Made by a program: the position numbers and the translations under genes
Shown here: in pieces, positions 26,273 to 34,989 of the stretch
Numbering within the stretch: position 1 is the stretch's first letter
Layout: each line of letters begins with the position of its first letter
The notes under the pieces: model-generated
Databases searched by the model: none
Told to the model about the DNA's origin: nothing
What the model saw: only the letters and a program-made list of their open reading frames with translations
Assembly: GCF_003590795.1 (NCBI RefSeq)
Contig: NZ_QYUL01000001.1
Coordinates: forward strand, 575,001-639,000
Source of the DNA: Azospirillum cavernae
GTDB lineage: Bacteria; Pseudomonadota; Alphaproteobacteria; Azospirillales; Azospirillaceae
Reading direction: 5' to 3'
Length of the DNA stretch: 64,000 nucleotides

Positions 26273-27895
26273 GTGGCATGGCTTTGGCATTGCCGCTTGG
26301 CTCTTCACTTTTCGGGTCCGCGCCCCTTGGATTCCTCCCTTCCGACCGATCCGCCGCCGCCCCGTTTGGAGCTGCGCGGCATCACCAAGCGGTTTCCTGG
26401 CTGTCTGGCCAACGACCATGTCGATCTCGTCCTGCAACCGGGCGAGATCCACGCGCTGTTGGGGGAGAATGGGGCCGGAAAATCGACGCTGGTGAAGATG
26501 ATCTACGGGGTGCTCCACCCCGATTCCGGGACGATTCTGTGGCAGGGACGGGAAACCCGCGTGCCGGATCCGGCGGGCGCGCGCCAGCTTGGCGTCGGCA
26601 TGGTGTTTCAGCATTTCTCGCTGTTCGACACGCTGACCGTGACCGAGAACATCGCGTTGGGCCTGGAAAAGCCGGGGCCGATGGACGCGCTGGCCGCGAA
26701 GATCCGCAGCGTGTCGGAACGCTATGGGCTGGCGCTGGACCCCGAGCGCCACGTCTTCCATCTGTCGGTCGGCGAGCGGCAGCGGGTGGAGATCGTGCGC
26801 TGTCTGCTCCAAGACCCGAAGCTGCTGATTATGGACGAGCCGACCTCCGTCCTGACCCCGCAGGAGGCGACCAAGCTGTTCGAGACCCTGCGCCGTCTGG
26901 CGGCGGAGGGCTGCACGATCCTCTACATCTCGCACAAGCTGGAGGAAATCCGCGCCCTGTGCAGCCGCGCCACCGTGCTGCGCGGCGGTCGGGTGGTCGG
27001 CGCCTGCGACCCGCGCCTTGAGACGGCGCGCGGGCTGGCCGAACTGATGATCGGCAGCGAGCTGTCCAGCCCGGAACGCCCGCCGCAGGGCGCGGCGGGG
27101 GCGGCGCGGCTGTCGGTGCGCCATCTGTCCACCACGTCGGACAACCCGTTCGCCACCAACCTCAAGGACGTGTCGTTCGAGGTGCGGGCGGGCGAGATTC
27201 TGGGAATCGCCGGGGTGGCGGGCAACGGTCAGGCCGAGTTGATGGCGGCGCTGAGCGGGGAGGTTCTGGTCGCCGATCCGGCCTCCGTGGTCATCGAAGG
27301 GGCCAGGGCCGGGCATCTCGGCCCGCGCGCGCGCCGGGCGCTGGGGTTGGCGTTTGTGCCGGAAGAGCGGTTGGGGCGCGGTACGGTGCCGGAACTCAGC
27401 CTGTCGGACAACGCGCTGCTGTCGGGCTACGCCAGCGAAACCCTGGTGACGGGCGGCATGGTGCGTTTCGGGCGGGCGCGGGCCTACGCCGAAACCATCA
27501 TCAAGGGCTTCAACGTCGTCACCCACGGCCACCGCGCCGAAGCGCGCTCGCTGTCCGGCGGCAATCTGCAAAAATTCATCATCGGTCGGGAAGTCCTGCA
27601 ACGGCCCAAGCTGCTGATCGTCGGTCAACCGACCTGGGGCGTGGACGCGGGCGCGGCGGCGGCGATCCATCAGGCGTTGATCGGTCTGGCGCGCTCGGGC
27701 GCCGCCGTTCTGGTCATCAGCCAGGATCTGGACGAGCTGTTCGTGTTGAGCGACCGGATTTCCGTGCTGTTCCATGGGCGGCTGTCGGACAGCCGCCCCA
27801 CCCACGAGACCAGCGTGGAACGGATCGGTTTGTTGATGGGCGGCCTGTTCGCCACGCCGCCGGACGAAGACGGGGAGATCGCGCGTGCGCTGTGA
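26273..27895 (+). CDS. ABC transporter ATPase, two NBDs, BMP/nucleoside (RbsA-like) type
   Basis: A 540-residue duplicated ATPase of a sugar or nucleoside importer. NBD1 has Walker A GENGAGKST, signature LSVGERQRVEIVRC and Walker B LLIMDEPTSVLT. NBD2 has the typical degenerate P-loop GVAGNGQAEL and signature LSGGNLQKFIIGRE. Partner genes are two permeases and a BMP-type binding protein, the order of YufO/NupA-like systems for purine nucleosides. The start is uncertain: GTG 26273 is the longest; TTG 26327 would begin right at the predicted protein start LDSSLPTDPPPP. Neither has a strong ribosome site. Confidence 0.92.
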   Translation: MAWLWHCRLALHFSGPRPLDSSLPTDPPPPRLELRGITKRFPGCLANDHVDLVLQPGEIHALLGENGAGKSTLVKMIYGVLHPDSGTILWQGRETRVPDPAGARQLGVGMVFQHFSLFDTLTVTENIALGLEKPGPMDALAAKIRSVSERYGLALDPERHVFHLSVGERQRVEIVRCLLQDPKLLIMDEPTSVLTPQEATKLFETLRRLAAEGCTILYISHKLEEIRALCSRATVLRGGRVVGACDPRLETARGLAELMIGSELSSPERPPQGAAGAARLSVRHLSTTSDNPFATNLKDVSFEVRAGEILGIAGVAGNGQAELMAALSGEVLVADPASVVIEGARAGHLGPRARRALGLAFVPEERLGRGTVPELSLSDNALLSGYASETLVTGGMVRFGRARAYAETIIKGFNVVTHGHRAEARSLSGGNLQKFIIGREVLQRPKLLIVGQPTWGVDAGAAAAIHQALIGLARSGAAVLVISQDLDELFVLSDRISVLFHGRLSDSRPTHETSVERIGLLMGGLFATPPDEDGEIARAL

Positions 27896-27916
27896 CGTCG
27901 TGAAGGGATGCAACGC

Positions 27917-28993
27917 ATGAGCCTCATCCGTCTGGAACCTCGTGGGCAGGCCTCGCAGGCCATGGTCTACGCCACGCCGCTGTTGGCGGTGCTGCTGACC
28001 TTGCTCAGCGGCTTTGTCCTGTTCCTGCTGCTCGGCTTTGATCCGATGAAGGCGCTGCACGCCTTTTTCGTCGATCCGGTGTCGTCCAAGCGCGGCATTG
28101 GCGAGTTGATCGTGAAGGCGACGCCGCTGACCCTGTGCGCCATCGGTCTGGCCATCGGCTTTCGCGCCAATGTCTGGAACATCGGGGCGGAGGGGCAATT
28201 GACCATGGGCGCCATCGTCGGCGGCGGTCTGGCGCTGGCCTTTTACGGCGAGGGCGGTTGGTGGCTGCTGCCGTTGATGGTGATCGGCGGGGCGGCAGGC
28301 GGCATGGCCTGGGCGGCGATTCCGGCCTATCTGCGGCTGCGCTTCAACGCCAGCGAGATTCTGACCAGCCTGATGCTGACCTATGTGGCGCTGCTGATGC
28401 TGAATTATCTGGTCCATGGGCCGTACCGCGATCCCGACGGCTTCGCCTTCCCCGAATCCCGGCTGTTCGAGGCTGACGCGGTGATGCCGATCCTGTGGGC
28501 GGGGACGCGCGTGCATCTCGGCGCGGCCTTGGCGCTGTTCGCGGTGGCGGCGGGCTGGGTGTTGATCGCCCGGACCTTCATCGGCTTTCAAATCAAGGTC
28601 ATCGGTTTGACCCCGGCGGCGGCGGGCTACGCCGGGTTCGACCAGAAGCGCGTCGTCTGGCTGGTCCTGCTGCTGTCGGGCGGTCTGGCGGGGGTCGCCG
28701 GGATGGGCGAGGTCGCCGGTCCCATCGGGCAGATCACGCCGAACGTGTCGCCCGGCTATGGCTTCACCGCCATCATCGTCGCCTTTCTCGGGCGGCTGCA
28801 CCCGGTCGGCATTCTGCTGGCGGCGCTGCTGATGGCGCTGTCCTTCATCGGCGGCGAGGCGGCGCAGATCGCCATGGGTTTGCCGAAGGCGATCACCGGG
28901 GTGTTCCAGGGGATGCTGCTGTTCTTTCTGTTGGCGAGCGACGTGCTGATTCGCTACCGGGTCCGATTCGGCGCGCGGAGGGCTGTGGCATGA
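27917..28993 (+). CDS. ABC transporter permease, BMP/nucleoside type (YufP-like)
   Basis: A 358-residue inner-membrane permease of the BPD_transp_2 family. Hydrophobic helices alternate with landmark loops RANVWNIGAEGQLTMGAI and RLRFNASEILTSLMLTYVALLMLNYLVHGP. ATG 27917 follows AAGGGA at a good distance and is preferred over ATG 27908. It partners with the next permease, whose start overlaps its stop. Confidence 0.93.
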   Translation: MSLIRLEPRGQASQAMVYATPLLAVLLTLLSGFVLFLLLGFDPMKALHAFFVDPVSSKRGIGELIVKATPLTLCAIGLAIGFRANVWNIGAEGQLTMGAIVGGGLALAFYGEGGWWLLPLMVIGGAAGGMAWAAIPAYLRLRFNASEILTSLMLTYVALLMLNYLVHGPYRDPDGFAFPESRLFEADAVMPILWAGTRVHLGAALALFAVAAGWVLIARTFIGFQIKVIGLTPAAAGYAGFDQKRVVWLVLLLSGGLAGVAGMGEVAGPIGQITPNVSPGYGFTAIIVAFLGRLHPVGILLAALLMALSFIGGEAAQIAMGLPKAITGVFQGMLLFFLLASDVLIRYRVRFGARRAVA

Positions 28994-29922
28994 ACGCGGA
29001 ATTGGCGTTGATCGGCCCGATCCTGGCGGCGATGTTCGCGGCGGCCACCCCGCTGCTTTTCGCCGCACTGGGCGAGCTGGTGGTGGAAAAGTCCGGCGTC
29101 CTCAATCTGGGGGTGGAGGGCATGATGCTGGTCGGGGCGGTCTGCGGCTTCGCCGTCACCGTGAAGACGGGTAGCGCGCCGCTGGGCTTTCTGGCGGCGG
29201 CGGGGGCGGGGGCGCTGACGGCGTCGCTGTTCGGGGCGCTGACGCTGGGGCTGCTGGCCAACCAGGTGGCGACCGGGCTGGCCTTGACCCTGTTCGGCGT
29301 CGGCCTGTCCTCGTTGATCGGGCAGGGCTTCGTCGGCATTCCGTTGCAGGGCATGCCCAAGCTGAACATTCCCGGCCTGTCCGACCTGCCGGTGGTCGGT
29401 CAGGCGCTGTTCGGGCAGGATGTTCTGGTTTATCTGGGCGTTCTGGCCGTGCCGCTGGTCCATCTGTTCCTTTACCGCACGCGCGCCGGTCTGGTGCTGC
29501 GCGCGGTGGGCGAGAACCACGCCGCCGCCCACGCCCTGGGCTACAAGGTCATCCGCATCCGCTTTCTGGCGGTGCTGTTCGGCGGCGCGATGAGCGGGCT
29601 GGGCGGGGCCTTCCTGTCGATGGACTACACGCCGATGTGGGCGGAGAACATGACGGCGGGGCGCGGCTGGATCGCGCTGGCGCTGGTGGTCTTCGCCACC
29701 TGGAAGCCGCATCGGGTCATGCTGGGGGCGTGGCTGTTCGGCGGCGTCACCATCGCCCAGCTTCATGTTCAGGGGTTGGGGTTCGACATCCCGTCACAGC
29801 TCTTGTCGATGCTGCCCTATCTGGCTACCGTTCTGGTCCTGGTGTTGATTTCGCGGGACGTCGCCCGCATCCGTCTCAACGCGCCGGCCTGTTTGGGCAA
29901 GCTGTTCCACCCGGACGCCTGA
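28990..29922 (+). CDS. ABC transporter permease, BMP/nucleoside type (YufQ-like)
   Basis: A 310-residue second permease of the same family. Landmarks are ELVVEKSGVLNLGVEGMMLVGAV, LANQVATGLALTLFGVGLSSLIGQ and RAVGENHAAAHALGYKV, all typical of the second subunit of nucleoside/BMP importers. The start overlaps the previous stop as ATGA. The C-terminal tail NAPACLGKLFHPDA extends beyond the last helix. Confidence 0.93.
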   Translation: MNAELALIGPILAAMFAAATPLLFAALGELVVEKSGVLNLGVEGMMLVGAVCGFAVTVKTGSAPLGFLAAAGAGALTASLFGALTLGLLANQVATGLALTLFGVGLSSLIGQGFVGIPLQGMPKLNIPGLSDLPVVGQALFGQDVLVYLGVLAVPLVHLFLYRTRAGLVLRAVGENHAAAHALGYKVIRIRFLAVLFGGAMSGLGGAFLSMDYTPMWAENMTAGRGWIALALVVFATWKPHRVMLGAWLFGGVTIAQLHVQGLGFDIPSQLLSMLPYLATVLVLVLISRDVARIRLNAPACLGKLFHPDA

Positions 29923-29989
29923 CCCGACCGCGCGCTGTTTTTTCGCCGCAATCAGAAACCCGAAACCAAAAGAAACATGGAGCTTTGAC

Positions 29990-31078
29990 GTGAACAGAAG
30001 GACGATGGGCAAGACTCTGCTGGGGCTGGCCGGGGCTGCTGTGGTCGCGCTGAGCGTCGGCGCGGCGGCGGCGCAGGACAAGCTGAAGGTCGGCTTCGTG
30101 TATGTCGGCCCGATCAGCGATCACGGCTACAGCTACCAGCACGATCAAGGCCGTCTGGCGGTTGAAAAGACGCTGGGCGACAAGGTGTCCACCACCTATG
30201 TCGAAAACGTCCCGGAGGGCGCCGACGCCGAGCGCGTGATCGAGCAGTTGGCCGCCAGCGGCCACAAGTTGATCTTCACCACCTCCTTCGGCTTCATGAA
30301 CCCGACGTTGAAGGTGGCCCAGCGCTATCCCGACGTGAAGTTCGAGCACGCCACCGGCTACAAGCGCGCCGCCAACGTCGCCACCTACTCCGCGCGCTTC
30401 TACGAAGGCCGCACGGTGGTTGGCGCCATCGCGGGCAAGATGACCAAGTCGAACGTCATCGGCTACATCGGCTCCTTCCCGATTCCCGAGGTGGTCAGCG
30501 GCATCAACGCCTTCACCATCGCGCTCCGCGAGCAGAACCCGAAGGCCGAGGTCCGCGTCGTCTGGGTCAATTCCTGGTATGATCCGGGCAAGGAAGCCGA
30601 GGCCGCCAAGGCGTTGATCGACCAGGGCGCCGACGTCATCGTCCAGCACACCGACAGCCCGGCCCCGATCCAGACCGCGCAGGAGCGTGGCTTGTGGTCG
30701 GTCGGCCAATCGTCGGACATGACCCGCTTCGGGCCAAAATCGCACCTGACCGCCATCGTCGACGATTGGAACGGCTATTACGTCGACCGAGTCAAGGCGG
30801 TGCTGGACGGCACCTGGAAGGCCGTGGACACCTGGGGCGGCTTCAAGGACAAGATGCTGTTCCTGGCCCCTTACAACCCGGCGATCCCGGCGGACGTCGT
30901 GGCGCTGGCCGACACCATCAAAGCCGACATCATGTCGGGCAAGCGCCACTCCTTCCAGGGGCCGGTCAAGGACCAGTCGGGCAAGGTGGTGATCCCCGAA
31001 GGCAAGAGCGCGACCGACGAGCAGATCCTGAAAATGGATTGGTACGTCGAAGGCGTGCAGGGCAAGGTTCCTAAGTAA
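29990..31078 (+). CDS. BMP family substrate-binding protein
   Basis: A 362-residue periplasmic binding protein with a signal peptide (GKTLLGLAGAAVVALSVGAAAAQ). The PnrA/TmpC-like fold is shown by KVGFVYVGPISDHGYSYQHDQGR, IFTTSFGFMNPTLKVAQRYP, GYIGSFPIPEVVSGINAF and the ligand-contact stretch VIVQHTDSPAPIQTA. No lipobox cysteine is seen, as expected for a free periplasmic protein. A GTG start at 29990 with GGAG upstream is preferred; ATG 30005 is the alternative. Likely ligands are purine nucleosides, judging from the family. Confidence 0.92.
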   Translation: MNRRTMGKTLLGLAGAAVVALSVGAAAAQDKLKVGFVYVGPISDHGYSYQHDQGRLAVEKTLGDKVSTTYVENVPEGADAERVIEQLAASGHKLIFTTSFGFMNPTLKVAQRYPDVKFEHATGYKRAANVATYSARFYEGRTVVGAIAGKMTKSNVIGYIGSFPIPEVVSGINAFTIALREQNPKAEVRVVWVNSWYDPGKEAEAAKALIDQGADVIVQHTDSPAPIQTAQERGLWSVGQSSDMTRFGPKSHLTAIVDDWNGYYVDRVKAVLDGTWKAVDTWGGFKDKMLFLAPYNPAIPADVVALADTIKADIMSGKRHSFQGPVKDQSGKVVIPEGKSATDEQILKMDWYVEGVQGKVPK

Positions 31079-31097
31079 GCCTTTTGGCGCTGGCGGG

Positions 31098-31115
31098 CCG
31101 GAGGCGAATCTCCGG
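31098..31115 (+). terminator. Short hairpin after the BMP importer operon
   Basis: CCGGAG (31098-31103) pairs with CTCCGG (31110-31115) around GCGAAT, 20 bases after the stop codon. Only two T follow, so termination efficiency would be low. Confidence 0.3.
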
Positions 31116-31167
31116 TTCCGCCGCCCAGCGGCGCGCATGATGGCGCGCAGGGGAGAGGAGACCAGCG

Positions 31168-31605
31168 ATGGAGCAGCCCCTCTACGACCGCGATTTCTAC
31201 GCCTGGGCGAACGAACAGGCGGCGCTGTTGCGCGCGGGAAAGCTCGACGCGGCGGACATCGCCCACATCGCCGAGGAGATCGAGAGCATGGGCCGCAGCG
31301 AAAAGCGGGAGTTGGTCAATCGTTTGGCCGTTCTGCTGCTTCATCTGCTGAAATGGCGTTTTCAGCCCGGCCTGCGCGGCAACAGTTGGCGTTTGAGCGT
31401 GAAGGAGCAGCGCTATCGGTTGGCCAGCCACATGGCGGACAACCCCAGCCTCAAATCAAAATTGGATGACGCGGTGGCCGACGCCTATCGGTTGGCGCTG
31501 GTTGACGCGGAGCGGGAGACGGGGCTGAGCGAGTCAACCTTTCCCGCCGCCTGCCCTTGGAGCTACGCGCAGATGATCGACCATGATTTCTGGCCGCAGC
31601 CCTGA
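31168..31605 (+). CDS. DUF29 family protein
   Basis: A 145-residue helical protein with the DUF29 pattern: YDRDFYAWANEQAALLRAGKLDAADIAHIAEEIESMGRSEKRELVNRLAVLLLHLLKW at the start and a C-terminal YRLALVDAERETGL...FPAACPWSYAQMIDHDFWP. DUF29 proteins are small, alpha-helical, common in cyanobacteria and alphaproteobacteria, often in several copies, and of unknown function. GGAGAGGAGACC precedes ATG 31168. Confidence 0.9.
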   Translation: MEQPLYDRDFYAWANEQAALLRAGKLDAADIAHIAEEIESMGRSEKRELVNRLAVLLLHLLKWRFQPGLRGNSWRLSVKEQRYRLASHMADNPSLKSKLDDAVADAYRLALVDAERETGLSESTFPAACPWSYAQMIDHDFWPQP

Positions 31606-31625
31606 TTTTACAGATACGGCGGCCC

Positions 31626-32084
31626 TTACAAATACGGCCCCAGCAGCCGCAGGAAGGGCCGGGCCTCTTGCAACACCAGCATGGTCTGGTGGAACAAATC
31701 CTCCGGCGCGGCGTGATGCTCCAGCGTGCTTTCGGAGAAGAGGATGATCTTCTGGCCGCCCTGGACGATGAATTTCACATGCTTCAACCCGTCGATCCCG
31801 CGCAGCAGAGACAGAAGCGTGCGGCGGCGGTCGGGGGCCTGGGCGGTGAAGGGGACATGGCCGACGTCGGCCCAAATCTGGCAGATCGACCCCTCGCCCT
31901 CGTGACGGACGGCGATGTTGAAGGGCAGGCCGTCGGCCATGAAATGCAGCTTGCAGGGTTTGGGCGGCTTGGCGATGCCCAACACGCCTTCCGGCGTCAT
32001 CTCGATCGACCCGGGCGTGATGGGCAGAGCGCCGTCCGGCACTTCGGCCAGCAACTGAATGGTCTTCAAATCAGGAACGGTCAC
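31626..32084 (-). CDS. Hypothetical protein, conserved-looking
   Basis: A 152-residue soluble protein without recognised domain. It shows alternating strands (PCKLHFMADGLPFNIAVRHEGEGSICQIWADVGHVPFTAQ), a helix with RRRTLLSLLRGIDGLKHVKFIVQGGQKIILFSES, and a C-terminal helix ending LRLLGPYL. The codon use matches its neighbours, so it is likely real. It converges on the DUF29 gene and is divergent from psd. No signal peptide or membrane segment was seen. Confidence 0.7.
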   Translation of the reverse strand: MTVPDLKTIQLLAEVPDGALPITPGSIEMTPEGVLGIAKPPKPCKLHFMADGLPFNIAVRHEGEGSICQIWADVGHVPFTAQAPDRRRTLLSLLRGIDGLKHVKFIVQGGQKIILFSESTLEHHAAPEDLFHQTMLVLQEARPFLRLLGPYL

Positions 32085-32213
32085 GGGGCGGCGCTCGATT
32101 TTGCAGTGGCTTGTGCGGTTAGCATGGTGTCTCGCCGCTAAAATTCTGTAAAGGGCTTGATCGGGCGTCTACAATGGCCGCTCGCAATTGGTTGAACAGT
32201 GAAGACAGAGGCG

Positions 32214-32909
32214 ATGTCCGCCATCGATACCGTCGTCGTTCCGATCCACCGCGCTGGCTGGCCGTTCATCGCCGCTTTCGCCGTCGTTTCGTTGATCCTG
32301 GGTCTTGCCGTCTGGACCCCGCTGGGCTGGGCCGGTCTGGTTCTGACCCTGTGGTGCGTTTATTTCTTCCGCGACCCCGACCGCGTCACCCCGACCCGCC
32401 CCGGCCTGCTGGTCAGCCCGGCGGACGGTCGCGTCACCATGATCGTCCAGGCGGTTCCGCCGCCGGAATTGGGCATGGGCGACGCGGCGTTGACGCGAAT
32501 CAGCGTTTTCCTCAACGTCTTCAACGTCCACGTCAACCGTGTGCCGACCGATGGAACCATCGTCGCCGCCGAATACCACAAGGGCAAGTTCCTGAACGCC
32601 GCCCTGGACAAGGCCAGCGACGAGAACGAACGGATGTCCTTCCGCCAACGTCTGCCCGATGGCCGCGAGATCGCCTATGTGCAGATCGCCGGTCTGGTTG
32701 CCCGTCGCATTTTGTGGTGGGTCAAGGCCGGGCAGGAGGTGAAGGCGGGCGAACGCTTCGGCCTGATTCGTTTCGGCAGTCGCACCGACATCTATTTGCC
32801 GGATGGAGTCGCCCCGCTGGTTTGCGTTGGACAATCGGCCATCGGCGGCGAAACGATCCTGGCTGATTTGAGCGGGACGGAGCCGCAGCGCTACGGGGAT
32901 GTGCGGTGA
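32214..32909 (+). CDS. psd: Phosphatidylserine decarboxylase, short form
   Basis: A 231-residue proenzyme of the short (archaeal-like) Psd type that makes phosphatidylethanolamine at the inner membrane. Two N-terminal hydrophobic stretches are followed by [34 protein letters not shown] and the self-cleavage site [11 protein letters not shown], in which the Gly-Ser bond is expected to split to form the pyruvoyl group. ATG 32214 is preferred over GTG 32199. The stop codon overlaps the pssA start, so the two phospholipid genes are coupled. Confidence 0.95.
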   Translation: MSAIDTVVVPIHRAGWPFIAAFAVVSLILGLAVWTPLGWAGLVLTLWCVYFFRDPDRVTPTRPGLLVSPADGRVTMIVQAVPPPELGMGDAALTRISVFLNVFNVHVNRVPTDGTIVAAEYHKGKFLNAALDKASDENERMSFRQRLPDGREIAYVQIAGLVARRILWWVKAGQEVKAGERFGLIRFGSRTDIYLPDGVAPLVCVGQSAIGGETILADLSGTEPQRYGDVR

Positions 32910-33781
32910 TGAAACGCCCGCCTGTTTTCAAGCAGCCGATCTTTCGGCCCGGTCGGGCGCGCCGTCCGCGCCGTCCGCACCCTCGGCTCAAGGGGTTGTC
33001 GATCAACCATCTGCTGCCGAATGTGCTGACGGTTTTGGCGCTGTGCTCCGGCCTGACGGCGATTCGCTTCGCCATTTTGGAGCGTTGGGAACCGGCGGTG
33101 ATCGCCATCGTGATCGCCGCCATTCTTGACGCGCTGGATGGCCGGATCGCCCGGCTGCTGAACGGGCAAAGCAAGTTCGGGGCGGAGCTGGACAGCCTGT
33201 CCGACGCGATCAGCTTCGGCGTCGCCCCGGCCTTCATGATGTATCTGTGGGGGCTGAACGGCGCTGGCACCTTGGGGTGGATCGCCGCCATGGCCTACGC
33301 CGTCTGCTGCGCCCTGCGGCTGGCGCGTTTCAACTCCCGGCTGGGGGTGGTCGATCTGCCGCCCTGGGCTTACAACTATTTCACCGGCGTTCCTGCCCCA
33401 GCCGGGGCCGGACTGGTGCTGCTGCCGATGACCTTGGGGTTTGAGGCGGGGCCGAGCATCGTCGGCCATCCCGTCATCATCGTCCCCTGGACGCTGATGA
33501 TCGGCGGCCTGATGGTCAGCACCCTGCCGACCTTCTCCTTCAAGGGCGCGCGGGTTCCGGCGCAATGGGTGGTTCCCGCCCTGGCCGGGGTCGGGTTGGT
33601 CGCCGCGATGATGGTCAACCAACCCTGGTGGACGCTGTCGCTGGTCGGCTTCGCCTATTTGGGCAGCTTGCCCTTTTCGGTCGGCCAGTTCCGCAAATTG
33701 CAGAGCGCGGCGGAACTGATGCAGGCCGATTCGCCGGACTCGGACGCCGCCGAAGAGCCTCTTCCCCCGACGGCGGTCTGA
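32909..33781 (+). CDS. pssA: CDP-diacylglycerol-serine O-phosphatidyltransferase
   Basis: A 290-residue integral membrane enzyme that makes phosphatidylserine, the substrate of the preceding decarboxylase. The CDP-alcohol phosphotransferase motif DG-x2-AR-x8-G-x3-D-x3-D is complete in DALDGRIARLLNGQSKFGAE followed by LDSLSD. Several hydrophobic helices follow. A basic Arg/Pro-rich N-terminus (GRARRPRRPHPRLKG) precedes the first helix. ATG 32909 overlaps the psd stop by one base (TGATG). Confidence 0.95.
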   Translation: MKRPPVFKQPIFRPGRARRPRRPHPRLKGLSINHLLPNVLTVLALCSGLTAIRFAILERWEPAVIAIVIAAILDALDGRIARLLNGQSKFGAELDSLSDAISFGVAPAFMMYLWGLNGAGTLGWIAAMAYAVCCALRLARFNSRLGVVDLPPWAYNYFTGVPAPAGAGLVLLPMTLGFEAGPSIVGHPVIIVPWTLMIGGLMVSTLPTFSFKGARVPAQWVVPALAGVGLVAAMMVNQPWWTLSLVGFAYLGSLPFSVGQFRKLQSAAELMQADSPDSDAAEEPLPPTAV

Positions 33782-33810
33782 ACCACGTCGACTCGGCTGC
33801 GACAGGCGGT

Positions 33811-34182
33811 TTACTCCGCTGCGGCGAGCAGGCTGGCCATCCCCTCGACGGACAGCGCGCGTTCGCCAATGGTGACGCGCGCCACCATCGGGATTTGCCG
33901 CAGACATTGGCCGACATGGTCGGATTCGGCGCGCACCATGCCGCCGACCTCCATCTCGATGGTGAGCGTGTCGTCAACCAGACGGCTGACCAGCGTCAAC
34001 GGGACGAGGCCGCGCTTGGCGACCAATTCCAGAACGCGGGGCAGGGTTCCAGGATCGGCGTCGGCGATGACGGAGAAGACCACGCGGCGGCTCGGATCGC
34101 AGGGGCGCGATTCGGCGGCTGGCGGGGCCAGGGCGACGGTGGGGGCGGCGGATGCGACGGTGGATTCGGGGGTGCTGGGCAT
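33811..34182 (-). CDS. Small ACT-like domain protein
   Basis: A protein of about 123 residues. After a low-complexity Ala/Ser/Pro start the segment RRVVFSVIADADPGTLPRVLELVAKRGLVPLTLVSR followed by LTIEMEVGGMVRAESDHVGQCLRQIPMVARVTI has the strand-helix-strand pattern of an ACT domain, like the small subunits of acetolactate synthase. It has no catalytic partner nearby, so it may bind an amino acid on its own. The frame is open to 34278; ATG 34182 (MPSTPESTV) is the more natural start. Divergent from the GNAT gene. Confidence 0.6.
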   Translation of the reverse strand: MPSTPESTVASAAPTVALAPPAAESRPCDPSRRVVFSVIADADPGTLPRVLELVAKRGLVPLTLVSRLVDDTLTIEMEVGGMVRAESDHVGQCLRQIPMVARVTIGERALSVEGMASLLAAAE

Positions 34183-34374
34183 GATGCGTCGGGCCTTGAC
34201 TGCGAAACTGCGGAGTGGGCGTGCGTTTACCCGGCTCTCAAAAGAGAACCGGGCCGCTAATTCGCAGAATGCTGGCAAACCGATGCGCGTTCATGGCGGC
34301 TAAGCTACGGTGCCTCGTCGCGTCCGTCAACCGGCGCGAACGCCGCAACCGTCACGAACAGGAACCGCCCCGTC

Positions 34375-34965
34375 ATGATCGACGACCGTCTCACCCTTCG
34401 CCCGGCCTGCGCCGACGACGCGCCGGAGCTGGCGCGGCTGATTACGATCGCGGGCGGCGGGGTTTACGAATTTCTGCTGGACGGCCTCTATCCCGACCTG
34501 TCGGCGCGGGAGATGCTGACGCCGGGGCTGGCCGGGCGAACCGGCTCTTTGTCGTATCGCCAGAGCGGAGTCGCCGAATTGGATGGCCGCGTCATCGGGG
34601 TGGTTCACGGCTATCCGGTCGATTGGATCCGAACGGAGGATTACAGCGGCCTGCCGCCCGACCGGGTGGAGCATCTGGCCAGCTTTTCCCAAACCCAGGA
34701 TTGGGGCAGCTATTTCCTGTCCGCGCTGGCGGTGGACGAGGCGTTCCGCCGCCAGGGCGTCGCCGCTCGCCTGTTGGGGTGGTTTGCCGAACGGGCGCGC
34801 GGCGGCGGTTTCGACCGTGTGACCCTGCATGTCTGGGCCGACAACGACGCCGCGCGACGGCTCTACGCCAAGGAGGGCTTTGTCGAATTGGGCCGCGCGG
34901 CGATTCCGTGGCATGAACGCCTGCCGCATCAGGGGGGAAGCGTTCTGTTGCAGCGGCGGGTGTGA
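34375..34965 (+). CDS. GNAT family N-acetyltransferase
   Basis: A 196-residue acetyltransferase. It starts DRLTLRPACADDAPELARLI, as usual for the fold, and carries the acetyl-CoA motif ALAVDEAFRRQGVAARLLGWFAERARGGGFDRVTLHVWADNDAARRLYAKEGFVELGR. The pyrophosphate loop RRQGVA is intact. The acceptor substrate cannot be told. The gene is single, between the ACT protein and the convergent prmB. Confidence 0.92.
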   Translation: MIDDRLTLRPACADDAPELARLITIAGGGVYEFLLDGLYPDLSAREMLTPGLAGRTGSLSYRQSGVAELDGRVIGVVHGYPVDWIRTEDYSGLPPDRVEHLASFSQTQDWGSYFLSALAVDEAFRRQGVAARLLGWFAERARGGGFDRVTLHVWADNDAARRLYAKEGFVELGRAAIPWHERLPHQGGSVLLQRRV

Positions 34966-34989
34966 GGCCCGCCGCCTTTGCCAAGCGCC

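Noticed and set aside
26195-29068. 957-codon minus-strand open frame opposite the BMP importer genes
   Set aside because: The translated product is a low-complexity Arg/Gln/His-rich chain, and the opposite strand encodes clear ABC transporter proteins.
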